DNA from: Deltaproteobacteria bacterium
GTDB taxonomy: Bacteria > SZUA-79 > Acidulodesulfobacterales > Acidulodesulfobacteraceae
DNA: 64,000 nt
Direction: 5' to 3'
NCBI GenBank assembly: GCA_023489335.1
Contig: JAMDCP010000007.1
Span: 186,001-250,000 of the forward strand
Within the stretch, counting starts at the first letter, position 1. The number at the start of each line of letters is the position of its first letter. Of the stretch, positions 15,799 through 24,268 are shown piece after piece. The notes under the pieces were generated by a model. It ran no database searches and was not told where the DNA came from. It saw only the letters and a program-made list of their open reading frames with translations. The position numbers and the translations under genes were made by a program.

Positions 15799-16509
15799 AT
15801 GGAAAAGAACATGCAGGGCAAAGGTGACCTTTTGCTTTTAAAGAGCGTCGGCGAAATCGCATCCGAAGGAGAGGGAAAGATAGAGGTATTCAAAAAATAC
15901 GGTATAGATTTTTGTTGCGGCGGCAATAAAACATTAAAAATGGCATGCGAAGAATCCAATATAAATGAAAAGTTTATCGTCAACGAATTGAACGCCGTTC
16001 AGGAGCAGGGGCAGGAAAAGGAAAAGGGTAAAAATTATATTTCAAATCAAGGAGCGAATGATTGGGATATAGATTTTTTAATAGATTATATAGTTAATAT
16101 CCATCATACATTTTTAAGAATTCATCTTCCCGAGGGAGCGGAATATATGGAAAAGATTGCCCGGGTTCATGGAAGCCGTCATCTCGAACTTATCAAAATA
16201 AGGGAACTTTTTACTAAAATGACCGAGGCGCTTATCTTTCATTTAGATAAAGAAGAAACCGGGCTTTTTCAACATATAAAAGACAAAAAAACAGGGGACG
16301 GGCTTCTTAAAGAGATAAACGATGCGGAATATGACCACGAATATGTCGGGCATATTCTTAAGGAGATGAATTTTTTAAGTTCCAGCTATTCTGTTCCTGA
16401 AGACGCATGCGCTTCTTACAAGCACGCCTACGAACTGCTAAAAAATATTTCGGACGATATAATGATTCATGTGCATTTGGAAAACAATATTCTTTTTAAA
16501 AAAATCTAA
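15799..16509 (+). CDS. ric: Iron-sulfur cluster repair di-iron protein (RIC/ScdA/YtfE)
   Basis: 236 residues. The N-terminal ScdA_N domain contains KYGIDFCCGGNKTL with Cys39-Cys40, the family signature. The C-terminal hemerythrin-like four-helix bundle supplies iron ligands: HHTFLRIH near 97, HGSRHLE, FHLDKEETGLFQHI, DHEYVGH near 177 and a final HVHLENN. RIC proteins repair FeS clusters damaged by NO or peroxide, probably by donating iron, and some reduce NO. It has its own FNR-like promoter. Proximity to NO and N2O reductase genes in the same window supports the NO-defence role. Confidence 0.95.
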   Translation: MEKNMQGKGDLLLLKSVGEIASEGEGKIEVFKKYGIDFCCGGNKTLKMACEESNINEKFIVNELNAVQEQGQEKEKGKNYISNQGANDWDIDFLIDYIVNIHHTFLRIHLPEGAEYMEKIARVHGSRHLELIKIRELFTKMTEALIFHLDKEETGLFQHIKDKKTGDGLLKEINDAEYDHEYVGHILKEMNFLSSSYSVPEDACASYKHAYELLKNISDDIMIHVHLENNILFKKI

Positions 16510-16644
16510 TGCAAAAGGTGTCTGCAAAAAGGTGCAAAAGTAGTTAAATAATATAGTTGACTTTTTGTCGATGCCTTTTTGTCAAAACGATACTGTCAAA
16601 ACTTTCTTTCGTGTACCTATCTACCCCTGAATCGGGATTTGAAC

Positions 16645-16673
16645 TTGACACTCTACTTTCTTTTTGAGATACT
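16645..16673 (+). promoter_or_regulatory. Promoter of higBA
   Basis: TTGACA (16645-16650), 17-bp spacer, GATACT (16668-16673). The expected start falls within a few bases of the higB ATG at 16682, so the message may be nearly leaderless. GACACT (16647-16652) and AGTGTC (16687-16692) are inverted half sites that could bind HigA. Confidence 0.5.
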
Positions 16674-16681
16674 ATTGTTAT

Positions 16682-16969
16682 ATGATAGTGTCGTTCATAA
16701 ATGAAGAGACCAAGCTTATATGGGATGGACAATTTTCTAAGAAAACAAAATTACCCTTTAATCTCCATAACATAGCCAGGCGCAAGTTGAGAATGATTGC
16801 CGCCGCAACGACGCTTGAAACATTGACAATTCCGCCTAATAATAGACTTGAGCCGTTAAAAGGCGATAGAAGCGGACAATGGAGCATAAGAATAAACAAT
16901 AAATGGCGCATTTGTTTCAAATGGCAGAATGATAATGCTTACGAAGTCGAAATAACAGACTACCATTAA
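16682..16969 (+). CDS. higB: HigB-type RelE-superfamily toxin
   Basis: 95 residues. Start taken at 16682 (MIVSFINEE), where HigB proteins usually begin, rather than 16664. The fold signature is clear: ARRKLRMIAAATTLETL, PPNNRLEPLKGDRSGQWSIRINNKWRICFKW and EVEITDYH at the C-terminus. HigB is a ribosome-dependent mRNA endonuclease. The antitoxin gene follows after 14 bp with a good AAAGGAGG ribosome site. In the toxin-first order typical of higBA, the antitoxin usually represses the promoter. The module lies beside the H+-ATPase gene. Confidence 0.93.
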   Translation: MIVSFINEETKLIWDGQFSKKTKLPFNLHNIARRKLRMIAAATTLETLTIPPNNRLEPLKGDRSGQWSIRINNKWRICFKWQNDNAYEVEITDYH

Positions 16970-16983
16970 AGGAGGATAAAATT

Positions 16984-17292
16984 ATGAAAAACTTAAAAAA
17001 TATTCATCCCGGCGATATACTTAAGGAGGAGTTTTTAGTACCCATGGGTATATCCGTTTATTTACTATCTAAACAAACAGGCCTCTCGCAGACAAGGCTT
17101 AGCCAGATAATCGGAGGTAAAAGAAGCATTACCGCAGAAACGGCGTTAAAGCTTGGGAAATTTTTTGATATTCCCGCCGAATTTTGGATGAATTTGCAGA
17201 CGCTTTACGATATCGAAGAAACGCGGAGGCTGAGGAATAAAGAATTAGAATTAATAATCCCCTACCAAAAGCTCAAACAAAAGACAGCTTAA
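16984..17292 (+). CDS. higA: HigA-type antitoxin, XRE helix-turn-helix
   Basis: 102 residues. HPGDILKEEFLVPMGIS near the N-terminus and the helix-turn-helix LLSKQTGLSQTRLSQIIGGKRSIT (about 28-51), followed by ETALKLGKFFDIPAEFWMNLQ, are the full HigA/VapI signature. It neutralises HigB and probably represses the operon. The ribosome site AAAGGAGGATAAAATT is strong, favouring antitoxin synthesis over the leaderless-looking toxin message. Confidence 0.95.
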   Translation: MKNLKNIHPGDILKEEFLVPMGISVYLLSKQTGLSQTRLSQIIGGKRSITAETALKLGKFFDIPAEFWMNLQTLYDIEETRRLRNKELELIIPYQKLKQKTA

Positions 17293-17754
17293 AAACGGCC
17301 AATAGGCAGAATGTTTTATGTAGAGACGGTAGAAACAATATGCCGAAAAAGAACTTAAGAGATGGGGCGATTGATTAATACCGTTCAACAGTCATCCAGA
17401 GAAAAACCTTTATATTCGAAACTGTACCCTTTAAATTTTTCAATTAATTTTTCGGATTTTTCAAAATTGCGCTTTAAACTATCCTTAATCCGTTAATACA
17501 TTATAGTAATATTTATTATTGTAATATACATTACTATAAAAATAAATAGAAAAAACTATTAAATTATGGCAAGATAAAATTGTATTGGCGTACCTCCTAT
17601 AAAATAATAAAAGTGGTCTAATAAAATGACGTAGGAGGTGAAAATAAATACAGTCCGTTTGTATGAACAAAATTAATTTCAGATCTGATTAATAAACTCA
17701 ACATGGAAGATTCAATAAATAACACATTTGGTCTTCCTTTATCCAGGTGTATAA
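17293..17754. other. Intergenic region, no convincing gene
   Basis: About 460 bp, very AT-rich. An 8-bp inverted repeat, ACCTCCTA (17592-17599) and TAGGAGGT (17632-17639), places a Shine-Dalgarno-like sequence in its right arm; only a 9-codon frame (ATG at about 17663) follows. It probably holds the promoter of the P-type ATPase gene, but no clear -35/-10 pair was found. Confidence 0.5.
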
Positions 17755-20145
17755 ATGGCTGATGCTGATAAAGATAAAGAAATTGCCGACTCTGCTATAA
17801 AAATATCCCCTCATCTTTTAAATGACGATATAAAAGGACTATCTACCGAGGAAGCTGAAAAATTAGTAAGACAATATGGATTAAATGCAATTAAAGAACA
17901 AAAAAAAAGTTCTTTAATTATTTTTCTTTCAAAGTTTTGGGGTCCTGTTTCCTGGATGCTGGAATTCACATTTATTATTGAATTAATTCTTGGGAAATAT
18001 GCTGAAGCTTATATTATTATCGGTTTAATTTTATTTAACGCAATTATTGCTTTTACTCAGGAACATAAAGCAAATGAAGCTCTCGAATTATTAAAACAGC
18101 AGCTTAAAATCATTACCCGAGTTTTAAGAGACGGAAAATGGATAAAATTATCTGCCGAAGAATTAGTCCCTGGAGATATTATTCATATAAGAATGGGTGA
18201 TTTAGCGCCTGCAGACGCTGAAATTATATCGGGCAATGTAATGGTTGACCAATCGTCTTTAACAGGCGAATCTCAGCCTGTTGACCGAAACCCCGGCTGG
18301 ACTATTTATGCAGGTTCGATAATTAAAAGAGGGGAAGCTACTTGTAAAGTTGTAGCAACTGGCGCTGCAAGCTATTTCGGCAAAACTGCCGAGTTAATAA
18401 AATCCGCTAAAATCAAAGGTTATTTAGAAGAACTTATAATGAAAATCGTAAAATATTTTATTATGATTGACGGTATTTTAGTTGGCGCAATTTTAATTTA
18501 TGCCTTTATATACAAATTAAATTTTGGCGAAATTTTGCCTTTTGCTTTAATTTTGCTTGTAGCGTCTATTCCCGTTACCCTTCCTGTTACATTTACTTTA
18601 GCCACAGCTCTTGCATCGTTAGAACTATCAAAAAAAGGCGTTCTTGTAACTCATCTTTCCGCTGTTGAAAATATAGCCTCGATGGAAGAATTATGCTGCG
18701 ATAAAACCGGCACATTGACAATGAACGGACTCATGCTTTCCACGATTCGGCCTCACGGTAATTTTACGGAACAGGATTTATTAAAAATGGCTTCCGTTGC
18801 TTCCTCGGAAGCAACTATGGACGCGATGGACAAAGTTATTCTCGATAAAGCTAAGGAGCTAAATATCAGTGTTCCTCAAAAAATTAAATTTATCCCTTTT
18901 GACCCTGTCAATAAGCGCTCGGAAGCCCGTTATGAAGAAGACGGGAAGCATTATATAGCTATAAAGGGCTCCCCATTAATTATAAAAGAATTTGATTCAA
19001 GTATCGATTGGGAAAAAGAATCCGCAGAATTTTCAAAGAGGGGCGAAAGAACTATAGCCGTTTTGGGAGGGGAAGAGGGGAGTACTCCTAAATTTTATGG
19101 ATTATTGGCATTATCGGATCCTGTTCGTCCGGATTCCAAATATGTCATATCCCTGCTGAAAAAGGATTTAAATATCAGCGTTAGGATGTTAACTGGCGAT
19201 AACTCGGCAACGGCAATTCACATAGCCGAAAAATTAGGTATAAATGGAGAAGTTTGCGATTACAACAGTTTAAAAAAAGAAGGTAAAGTCGAATTAAAAC
19301 CGGAAGTATTGAACTGCGATGTATATGCCGATATTTTTCCCGAAGATAAATATAATCTTGTTCGGGCATTGCAAAAGGAGGGGAAAGTCATAGGTATGAC
19401 GGGGGATGGCGTCAATGATGCTCTCGCTATTAAACAGGCTCAAGTCGGCATTGCGGTAGCAGGCGCAACGGATGTGGCAAAAGCATCGGCTGGTTTAATT
19501 TTAACAAAACCTGGATTAGAAAATATTGTAGATGCCGTTAAAGACGGAAGAATGGTTTACCAGAGAATGCTAACGTATACATTAAACAAAATTTCTAAAA
19601 CATTTCAGGTTGCTTTTTTTCTTAGTCTTGGATTATTAATTTTTGGAGTGTTTGTAACGACCCCCACTCTTATTTTGATTTTAATCTTTGTAAACAATTT
19701 TGTTAGTATGTCTATAGCTGAAGATAATGTTATTTATTCAAATAAACCTGACAAATGGAATATTAAACTTATTGTATCTGCATCTTTATTGATAGCAGTG
19801 GCATGGCTTATTTATTCTTTTCTTGTTTATATTATCGGCGCATATTTTTTAAGTTTATCTTTAGCAAAGGTTCAAACGCTTGTGTTTCTTGCCTTAGTAT
19901 TCAGCAGCCAAGCAACAATTTATCTTGTCAGAGAAAGAAGGCATTTCTATGAATCTCGTCCCGGAACTTATTTATTACTTGCTACAATAGGCGATCTTAT
20001 TGTCGTAAACTTAATGGCATACTTTGGCATCTTGATGTCGCCTATTCCTTTAATCGATATAATAACGCTATTAATCGGAACATTTATTTATATGATTATT
20101 CTGGATTTTATAAAATTTCCTTTAATAAAAAAATTAATAGGTTAA
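17755..20145 (+). CDS. Plasma-membrane proton-efflux P-type ATPase (P3A)
   Basis: 796 residues. P-type motifs: TGES at 170-173, phosphorylation site DKTGT at 316-320, MLTGDN near 482 and MTGDGVND near 545. The SIPVTLPVTF helix (271-280) and the N-terminal LSTEEAEKLVRQYGLNAI and SWMLEFTFIIELILG segments mark the P3A H+-ATPase branch, close to archaeal MJ1226-like pumps. It exports H+ with ATP hydrolysis. Such pumps are common in acidophiles, where they help hold cytoplasmic pH. The gene is isolated, behind higBA, and its codon use looks more A/T-ending than neighbouring respiratory genes, which may indicate acquisition by transfer. Ribosome site AGGTG is 7 bp before the ATG. Confidence 0.93.
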   Translation: MADADKDKEIADSAIKISPHLLNDDIKGLSTEEAEKLVRQYGLNAIKEQKKSSLIIFLSKFWGPVSWMLEFTFIIELILGKYAEAYIIIGLILFNAIIAFTQEHKANEALELLKQQLKIITRVLRDGKWIKLSAEELVPGDIIHIRMGDLAPADAEIISGNVMVDQSSLTGESQPVDRNPGWTIYAGSIIKRGEATCKVVATGAASYFGKTAELIKSAKIKGYLEELIMKIVKYFIMIDGILVGAILIYAFIYKLNFGEILPFALILLVASIPVTLPVTFTLATALASLELSKKGVLVTHLSAVENIASMEELCCDKTGTLTMNGLMLSTIRPHGNFTEQDLLKMASVASSEATMDAMDKVILDKAKELNISVPQKIKFIPFDPVNKRSEARYEEDGKHYIAIKGSPLIIKEFDSSIDWEKESAEFSKRGERTIAVLGGEEGSTPKFYGLLALSDPVRPDSKYVISLLKKDLNISVRMLTGDNSATAIHIAEKLGINGEVCDYNSLKKEGKVELKPEVLNCDVYADIFPEDKYNLVRALQKEGKVIGMTGDGVNDALAIKQAQVGIAVAGATDVAKASAGLILTKPGLENIVDAVKDGRMVYQRMLTYTLNKISKTFQVAFFLSLGLLIFGVFVTTPTLILILIFVNNFVSMSIAEDNVIYSNKPDKWNIKLIVSASLLIAVAWLIYSFLVYIIGAYFLSLSLAKVQTLVFLALVFSSQATIYLVRERRHFYESRPGTYLLLATIGDLIVVNLMAYFGILMSPIPLIDIITLLIGTFIYMIILDFIKFPLIKKLIG

Positions 20146-20233
20146 TTTAACATTAAGTAAATCTGCATCACACTGCTACCTTAATCCTGCGATAGAAACT
20201 ATTTAGATGCTCTAATGTTAAATATGCAAAAAG

Positions 20234-20272
20234 GGGTCTGATTTATTTTTCCGTAAAAAATAAATCAGACCC
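20234..20272. repeat. Long perfect inverted repeat
   Basis: GGGTCTGATTTATTTTT (20234-20250) and its exact complement AAAAATAAATCAGACCC (20256-20272) around a 5-base loop. It lies between convergent genes (P-type ATPase and cydB), so it could end transcription in both directions. The GGGGTCTGATTTATTTTT wording resembles dispersed palindromes often seen near REP-type Y1 transposases; no transposase is present here. Confidence 0.75.
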
Positions 20273-20316
20273 ATTTTTGATTCTTTTTGATTTCTCGAAA
20301 TAGGTTTTGTTAATAG

Positions 20317-21333
20317 CTAATAACTGCTTTCGTCCATCTTTACCTTAAATCCGAACTTTTTGTATGCATAAAACGCATATATCAAAACAAGCGGAAGTCC
20401 GATAATAGTCGCTATGAGCATTACAAAAAGCGTAAGGTGATTCGATGCGGAATTATAAATATTAAGGCTGTATTCCGGATTTATGGACGACGGAACAATA
20501 TCGGGAAATACCCCGACGGCTAAGCTCGCAACCGCTCCAACTATCCCAAGCACGGAATAAGCAAACGGTTTAATATCGCTTGATGATTTAGCCGATACGA
20601 TAACGCCGATTGCGCCGATTATCATAATAACCGGAACAATATCCCCTATAATGCCGAAGCTGTTATCTAAAAGCCTTTGCGCAAATACCAAAGAGAGCGA
20701 TAAAAATAATATTGTGAAGATAATATATGCGATAGCAAATCCTGATGCAAAATCCCTTGCCCTCTTTTGGACCTCCCCCTCGGTTTTCATAATAAGATAA
20801 GTAGAGCCGTGCATCAAAAACATCGATAGCGACAAAAGCCCTCCTGCCAAACCAAAAATATTTAATAAGCTAAAAAGCGATTGGTAATCTATATGGTCTT
20901 TATTTAAAGGAACGCCCATTAAGATGTTAGCTATTGCGACGCCTAACAACAAAGAGATGCCGAGGCCCGTAACGGTGATGTCGGTGTCCCAAAAATTTCT
21001 CCAGCCTTTACTTTCCACCCTGCTTCTAAATTCGAAAGAAACCGCCCTGAATATTATTAGCCATACAACAAGCATAAATGCAAGATAAAACCCGCTAAAG
21101 ACGGAAGCATAAACCTTTGGAAAAGCCGCAAAAACCGCTCCGCCGCCTAATATCAACCAAACCTGATTCCCTTCCCAAACTGGGCCTATCGCGTTCATTA
21201 CATATCTTCTTTCATTATCGTTTTTGGATATAAATCTTAAAAGCCCGCCGACGCCGTAATCAAAACCGTCCATAACGGACCATCCTAAAATTAAAACCGC
21301 AACCAAAATAAACCACAATATGTTTAAGTTCAT
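20317..21333 (-). CDS. cydB: Cytochrome bd ubiquinol oxidase subunit II
   Basis: 338 residues, about eight to nine membrane helices. The N-terminus LNILWFILVAVLILGWSVMDGFDYGVG and the loop RRYVMNAIGPVWEGNQVWLILGGGAVFAAFPKVYA are diagnostic of CydB. It pairs with CydA (4-bp overlap) in the cytoplasmic membrane as a high-affinity quinol oxidase. No small CydX was identified between cydB and 20316. Bd oxidases resist NO, sulfide and cyanide, which fits the NO-reducing gene set. Confidence 0.96.
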   Translation of the reverse strand: MNLNILWFILVAVLILGWSVMDGFDYGVGGLLRFISKNDNERRYVMNAIGPVWEGNQVWLILGGGAVFAAFPKVYASVFSGFYLAFMLVVWLIIFRAVSFEFRSRVESKGWRNFWDTDITVTGLGISLLLGVAIANILMGVPLNKDHIDYQSLFSLLNIFGLAGGLLSLSMFLMHGSTYLIMKTEGEVQKRARDFASGFAIAYIIFTILFLSLSLVFAQRLLDNSFGIIGDIVPVIMIIGAIGVIVSAKSSSDIKPFAYSVLGIVGAVASLAVGVFPDIVPSSINPEYSLNIYNSASNHLTLFVMLIATIIGLPLVLIYAFYAYKKFGFKVKMDESSY

Positions 21334-22745
21334 GATAGCGCCTCCTTGGCTTTTGCGCCGATTCCGCCGCCTGCCTCGCCGGCAAGTTCGTCTTTGCCTT
21401 CGAGCCTTTCCTTTAATTCCTTTTTAAACAGGAACAGGGCAAACGCGGCAAGGGTTATATATATAATTACAAACATAAATAAGGATAATCCCACTTCCAA
21501 TGCGCTAACATTAGGCGATACTGATTTTACGGTCGTAAGCAGTCCATAAACGGTAAAGGGCTGTCTTCCTATCTCTGTCGTAAACCATCCAAGTTCTAAT
21601 GCTATAATAGGTAAAAATGTCGAAAACCAAAAAACTTTTAACATTTTTTGGCTATCGTATAGTTTATTTTTTAGCAAAAGGATAAGTGCTATGATCATTA
21701 TTAATGCAAAATAAAACCCAAAATACATCATAATATGAAACGACCAGAATACTAACCATACGGGTGGGAACATAGCAGGCGTCAACTTTAAATGGTCTTT
21801 TTGATTGATATACTTTATCGATTCGTTAAAACCCATAACTTTGGCCGCCGGATTCATGTAAGCCAACATGCTTAACAACCCGGGAATCCCGATTTGCGGT
21901 CCGTTAGACTCGGTTTTATTGTTCGGCAGGGCAAAAAGCGTCTCGGGAGCATATCTTTGGGTATGCCATTGCGCCTCCATCATTGCTAACTTTGTCGGCT
22001 GATACCTGACTACTTCCCTTGCGCTGATATCTCCAAGCACAATTTGAAGGCATGCAACTATCACGCCTACTATAACAGCCACTTTTAATGCTTTCCTCAT
22101 TACCATGTCTTTGCTGTTTTTAATTAAAAACCATGAAGCTATTCCCGCCATAAAAAATGCTCCATATTCCCATGCGCCTGTAATTACATGGAAAAATTCC
22201 GACGGAAAATAGGGATTAAAAACGACATGCCAGAAGTTTGTCATCCTGGGTATTCCGTTGGAACCTATTTTATAACCCCTTGGACTTTGCATCCATGAAT
22301 TTGCCACAAGAATCCAAACGCCGGATAATGTCGAACCAAAGGCTACAAATATTGTCGATACCCAGTGCGCCTTGGCCGAAAGCCTGTTCCACCCCAATAA
22401 CATAACGCCGATAAAAATCGATTCCATAAAAAAGGCAAATAAGCCCTCGATGGCAAGGGGCGCTCCGAATATCGCACCGACAAAGGAAGAATACTGGGAC
22501 CAGTTCGTTCCAAACTGAAATTCCATAACTATGCCCGTTGCAACGCCGACAACAAAGTTAATTGCGAATAATTTTGCAAAAAAGCGCGTAATTTTTAAAT
22601 ACTCCTGATTTTTCGAATAAACATAAATTCCCTCGGTGATAACAAGCAGCACGCCAAGCCCGATGGTTAAAGGCGGATAAAGAAAATGGAAAAAGGCCGT
22701 CATTCCAAACTGGAACCGTGCCAGAATTAAAGCTAAACTATCCAT
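21330..22745 (-). CDS. cydA: Cytochrome bd ubiquinol oxidase subunit I
   Basis: 471 residues. Heme-binding and catalytic segments are present: LARFQFGMTAFFHFLYPPLTIGLG with the N-terminal His, EFQFGTNWSQYSSFVGAIFGAPLAIEGLFAFFMES, and the GRQPFTVYGLLTT helix. The Q-loop between helices 6 and 7 (about 245-320) is the short type. It binds hemes b558, b595 and d and oxidises quinol while reducing O2 to water. A good GGGGGTG ribosome site precedes the ATG and a strong sigma70-like promoter lies at 22855-22883. Confidence 0.97.
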   Translation of the reverse strand: MDSLALILARFQFGMTAFFHFLYPPLTIGLGVLLVITEGIYVYSKNQEYLKITRFFAKLFAINFVVGVATGIVMEFQFGTNWSQYSSFVGAIFGAPLAIEGLFAFFMESIFIGVMLLGWNRLSAKAHWVSTIFVAFGSTLSGVWILVANSWMQSPRGYKIGSNGIPRMTNFWHVVFNPYFPSEFFHVITGAWEYGAFFMAGIASWFLIKNSKDMVMRKALKVAVIVGVIVACLQIVLGDISAREVVRYQPTKLAMMEAQWHTQRYAPETLFALPNNKTESNGPQIGIPGLLSMLAYMNPAAKVMGFNESIKYINQKDHLKLTPAMFPPVWLVFWSFHIMMYFGFYFALIMIIALILLLKNKLYDSQKMLKVFWFSTFLPIIALELGWFTTEIGRQPFTVYGLLTTVKSVSPNVSALEVGLSLFMFVIIYITLAAFALFLFKKELKERLEGKDELAGEAGGGIGAKAKEALS

Positions 22746-22854
22746 AAAACACCCCCGTGTAAAATTAGATAGAAATTAAATTAACGGCAAATTATATATT
22801 AAATAATTATTATTTAAGAGTAATTATATCTTAATAGTAATAATTACATATACG

Positions 22855-22883
22855 ATTATATATATACATACATTACAAGTCAA
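22855..22883 (-). promoter_or_regulatory. Sigma70-like promoter of cydAB
   Basis: TTGACT (22878-22883), 17-bp spacer, TATAAT (22855-22860) on the minus strand. Predicted start near 22848 gives a leader of about 100 nt that is almost entirely A/T, with repeated AATAATTA-like stretches. Confidence 0.65.
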
Positions 22884-22976
22884 GAAAAATAAAATACGCC
22901 AAAGTTCGCATTATAAGCCGTTTTTCATGCCTGTGTCCAAATTCTATGCCTTATTTTGATTCTACCTCTATTTTAA

Positions 22977-23129
22977 AAAATATCAAATACGATACCCCAT
23001 GAAATAAGAAAGGAGCTTGGCATTATACCGGGAACTAACGTGAACATAGCCAAAGACGACGATAAATATGTGTTAATCGTTAATCCGATTATAGAATTGA
23101 AAAGAAGGTGGTGCAGGAGATTAAAATAG
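22977..23129 (+). pseudogene. Remnant of AbrB/MazE-type antitoxin
   Basis: A 50-codon open segment after an in-frame TAA at 22974 reads NTIPHEIRKELGIIPGTNVNIAKDDDKY in two blocks, the core of a SpoVT-AbrB swapped-hairpin domain (normally TIPKEIRKELGIKPGT). No ATG start and the first beta strand are present, and it runs out early into the following VapC remnant. The gene is therefore 5'-truncated. Confidence 0.7.
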
Positions 23130-23368
23130 AACCTCTTGATGTAGAATCTGTGACTATGGCGGGTAAAAAATGGATGAAATACCTGAAATCGAAATCAAAG
23201 GCCAGATGCCCCGAATGTGGTTGTATATTGGACAATAAAGAACATTTCCTGTCGGATTTTTATATCGGAGGATTTGCATTATCAAAGTGTGAAGCAATTA
23301 TAACAAGGGATAGGGGAATATATAAGAAATACTTCCCTGAGCTTCGGGATTATGGTTTCTATCCCTAA
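23108..23368 (+). pseudogene. C-terminal remnant of a VapC-type PIN toxin
   Basis: 86 codons from a GTG. The C-terminal half reads LSDFYIGGFALSKCEAIITRDRG and YKKYFPEL, matching the second half of PIN-domain VapC proteins (DFLIGAHAL, TRDRGFYRKYFP). The N-terminal acidic LDTNVL part is missing, and the frame follows directly on the AbrB remnant with overlap. A deletion within an AbrB-VapC pair explains both pieces. A Cys pair (CPECG, about 34-38) is retained; that zinc-ribbon-like loop occurs in some VapC-family proteins. Confidence 0.68.
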
Positions 23369-23441
23369 TGCAGGCCATTATTTTCCTTGTTCGTCCAGCG
23401 GACTTGCTGGATTTAACTGGAGATATGGGGTATGTTTGGTT

Positions 23442-23909
23442 TTAAAGAGCCTGAAGCTCGCCTGCCATATCCGAAGCGCCCTCAATCTTTTTACCTTTAC
23501 GGGGTAATTTTTTATTTGCGAAATCGGCGATGGAGTTAGAGCTTAAGGCATCGGAAAGCATTCTTTGAATGTCTATCCACATAAAATGCACTTCGCAATG
23601 CGAAGCTTGCTGGCAAAAAGCCTTATTTATAACGCATCTGTTTAAGGCTATAGGCCCTTCTATCGCCTCTATCACCATTTTTATCGTAATTTTTTTAGGA
23701 GGAAAGTTAAACGAAAACCCGCCTTTTGTTCCGATAAACGAGTTAACTAACCCCGCCTTTGAAAGCGTCTGAAATATTTTTGACATAAAAGAAGCCGGCG
23801 TATTGGTGTTCTTTGCGATATCCTTTATGTAGCTCACCGCGCCTTCAGGTTTTTTTGCCATATATATAAGCCCCCTGATTGCATAATCGCTTGCTTTTGA
23901 AATCTTCAC
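23442..23909 (-). CDS. Rrf2-family regulator with FeS-type cysteines
   Basis: 155 residues. The winged-helix N-terminus (MKISKASDYAIRGLIYMAKKPEG...YIKDIAKNTNTPASFMSKIFQTLSKAGLVNS) is typical Rrf2. Residues 92-106 carry three cysteines, C-x6-C-x5-C, the region where NsrR and IscR bind an iron-sulfur cluster. It could sense NO, FeS status or redox state. It stands alone, between cydAB and the cytochrome-porin gene, close to NO/N2O respiration genes. Its upstream region carries tandem TCCT-core repeats. I cannot assign NsrR or IscR from sequence alone. Confidence 0.88.
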   Translation of the reverse strand: MKISKASDYAIRGLIYMAKKPEGAVSYIKDIAKNTNTPASFMSKIFQTLSKAGLVNSFIGTKGGFSFNFPPKKITIKMVIEAIEGPIALNRCVINKAFCQQASHCEVHFMWIDIQRMLSDALSSNSIADFANKKLPRKGKKIEGASDMAGELQAL

Positions 23910-24010
23910 CGTCTTTTCCCCTTTTTTTTTATTTATTTTATTTTTGTCCTGCCTTAGTTAAAAATAAACTTTTATTATTATAACAAATAATTATAAAACA
24001 TTCAAAAAAT

Positions 24011-24050
24011 TCATCCTAATTTTATCCTTTTTGTCCTAATTTATCCTAAT
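24011..24050. promoter_or_regulatory. Four tandem 10-bp repeats upstream of the Rrf2 gene
   Basis: Consecutive decamers TCATCCTAAT, TTTATCCTTT, TTGTCCTAAT and TTATCCTAAT place TCCT cores at spacings of 11, 9 and 10 bp, one helical turn. Another TTTGTCCTG lies near 23942. Read on the minus strand the unit is TTAGGATAA, which also appears in the two FNR-like promoters. An operator array for the Rrf2 protein is plausible but unproven. Confidence 0.5.
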
Positions 24051-24199
24051 CCATACATTTTACACCTTTAGCACATCTTAATAATTAATGGCAATTCAAA
24101 AAAAACTCTTGACAATAAATATTTTATATATTAAATATTAAATTAACAGTTAAAGTATCATTTATATTAACAATTAAACTGTAAAAACTCTTCCTCTTC

Positions 24200-24219
24200 C
24201 CCCTTTCGCAAGAAAGGGG
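24200..24219 (+). promoter_or_regulatory. Leader hairpin before the cytochrome-porin gene
   Basis: CCCCTTTC (24200-24207), GCAA tetraloop, GAAAGGGG (24212-24219), then A/T. It lies about 50 nt before the ATG at 24269, so it is either a stabilising leader hairpin or a weak terminator of upstream readthrough. Confidence 0.45.
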
Positions 24220-24268
24220 AATTTATTATTTAATATTTAACTTTTTATCTAAAAAACTGGAGTTTATT

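Larger units (their letters stand above)
23910..24268. other. Divergent intergenic region between rrf2 and the cytochrome-porin gene
   Basis: Contains the helical-phased repeats (23942-24050), a TTGACA at about 24112-24117 followed by an A/T-only tract that could hold the -10 of the plus-strand gene, paired TTAACAGTTAAA and TTAACAATTAAA sequences near 24140-24175, and a hairpin at 24200-24219. No gene is seen. Confidence 0.6.

Noticed and set aside
16610-16650. Minus-strand GTTCAAATCCCGATTC resembles the T-arm of a tRNA, a possible attachment site next to the higBA-ATPase region.
   Set aside because: The T-stem pairs poorly and no D-arm, anticodon arm or acceptor stem can be folded; treated as chance similarity.
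17592-17640. Short open frame after a Shine-Dalgarno-like sequence upstream of the P-type ATPase.
   Set aside because: Only nine codons and no conserved features; the AGGAGG is part of an inverted repeat.
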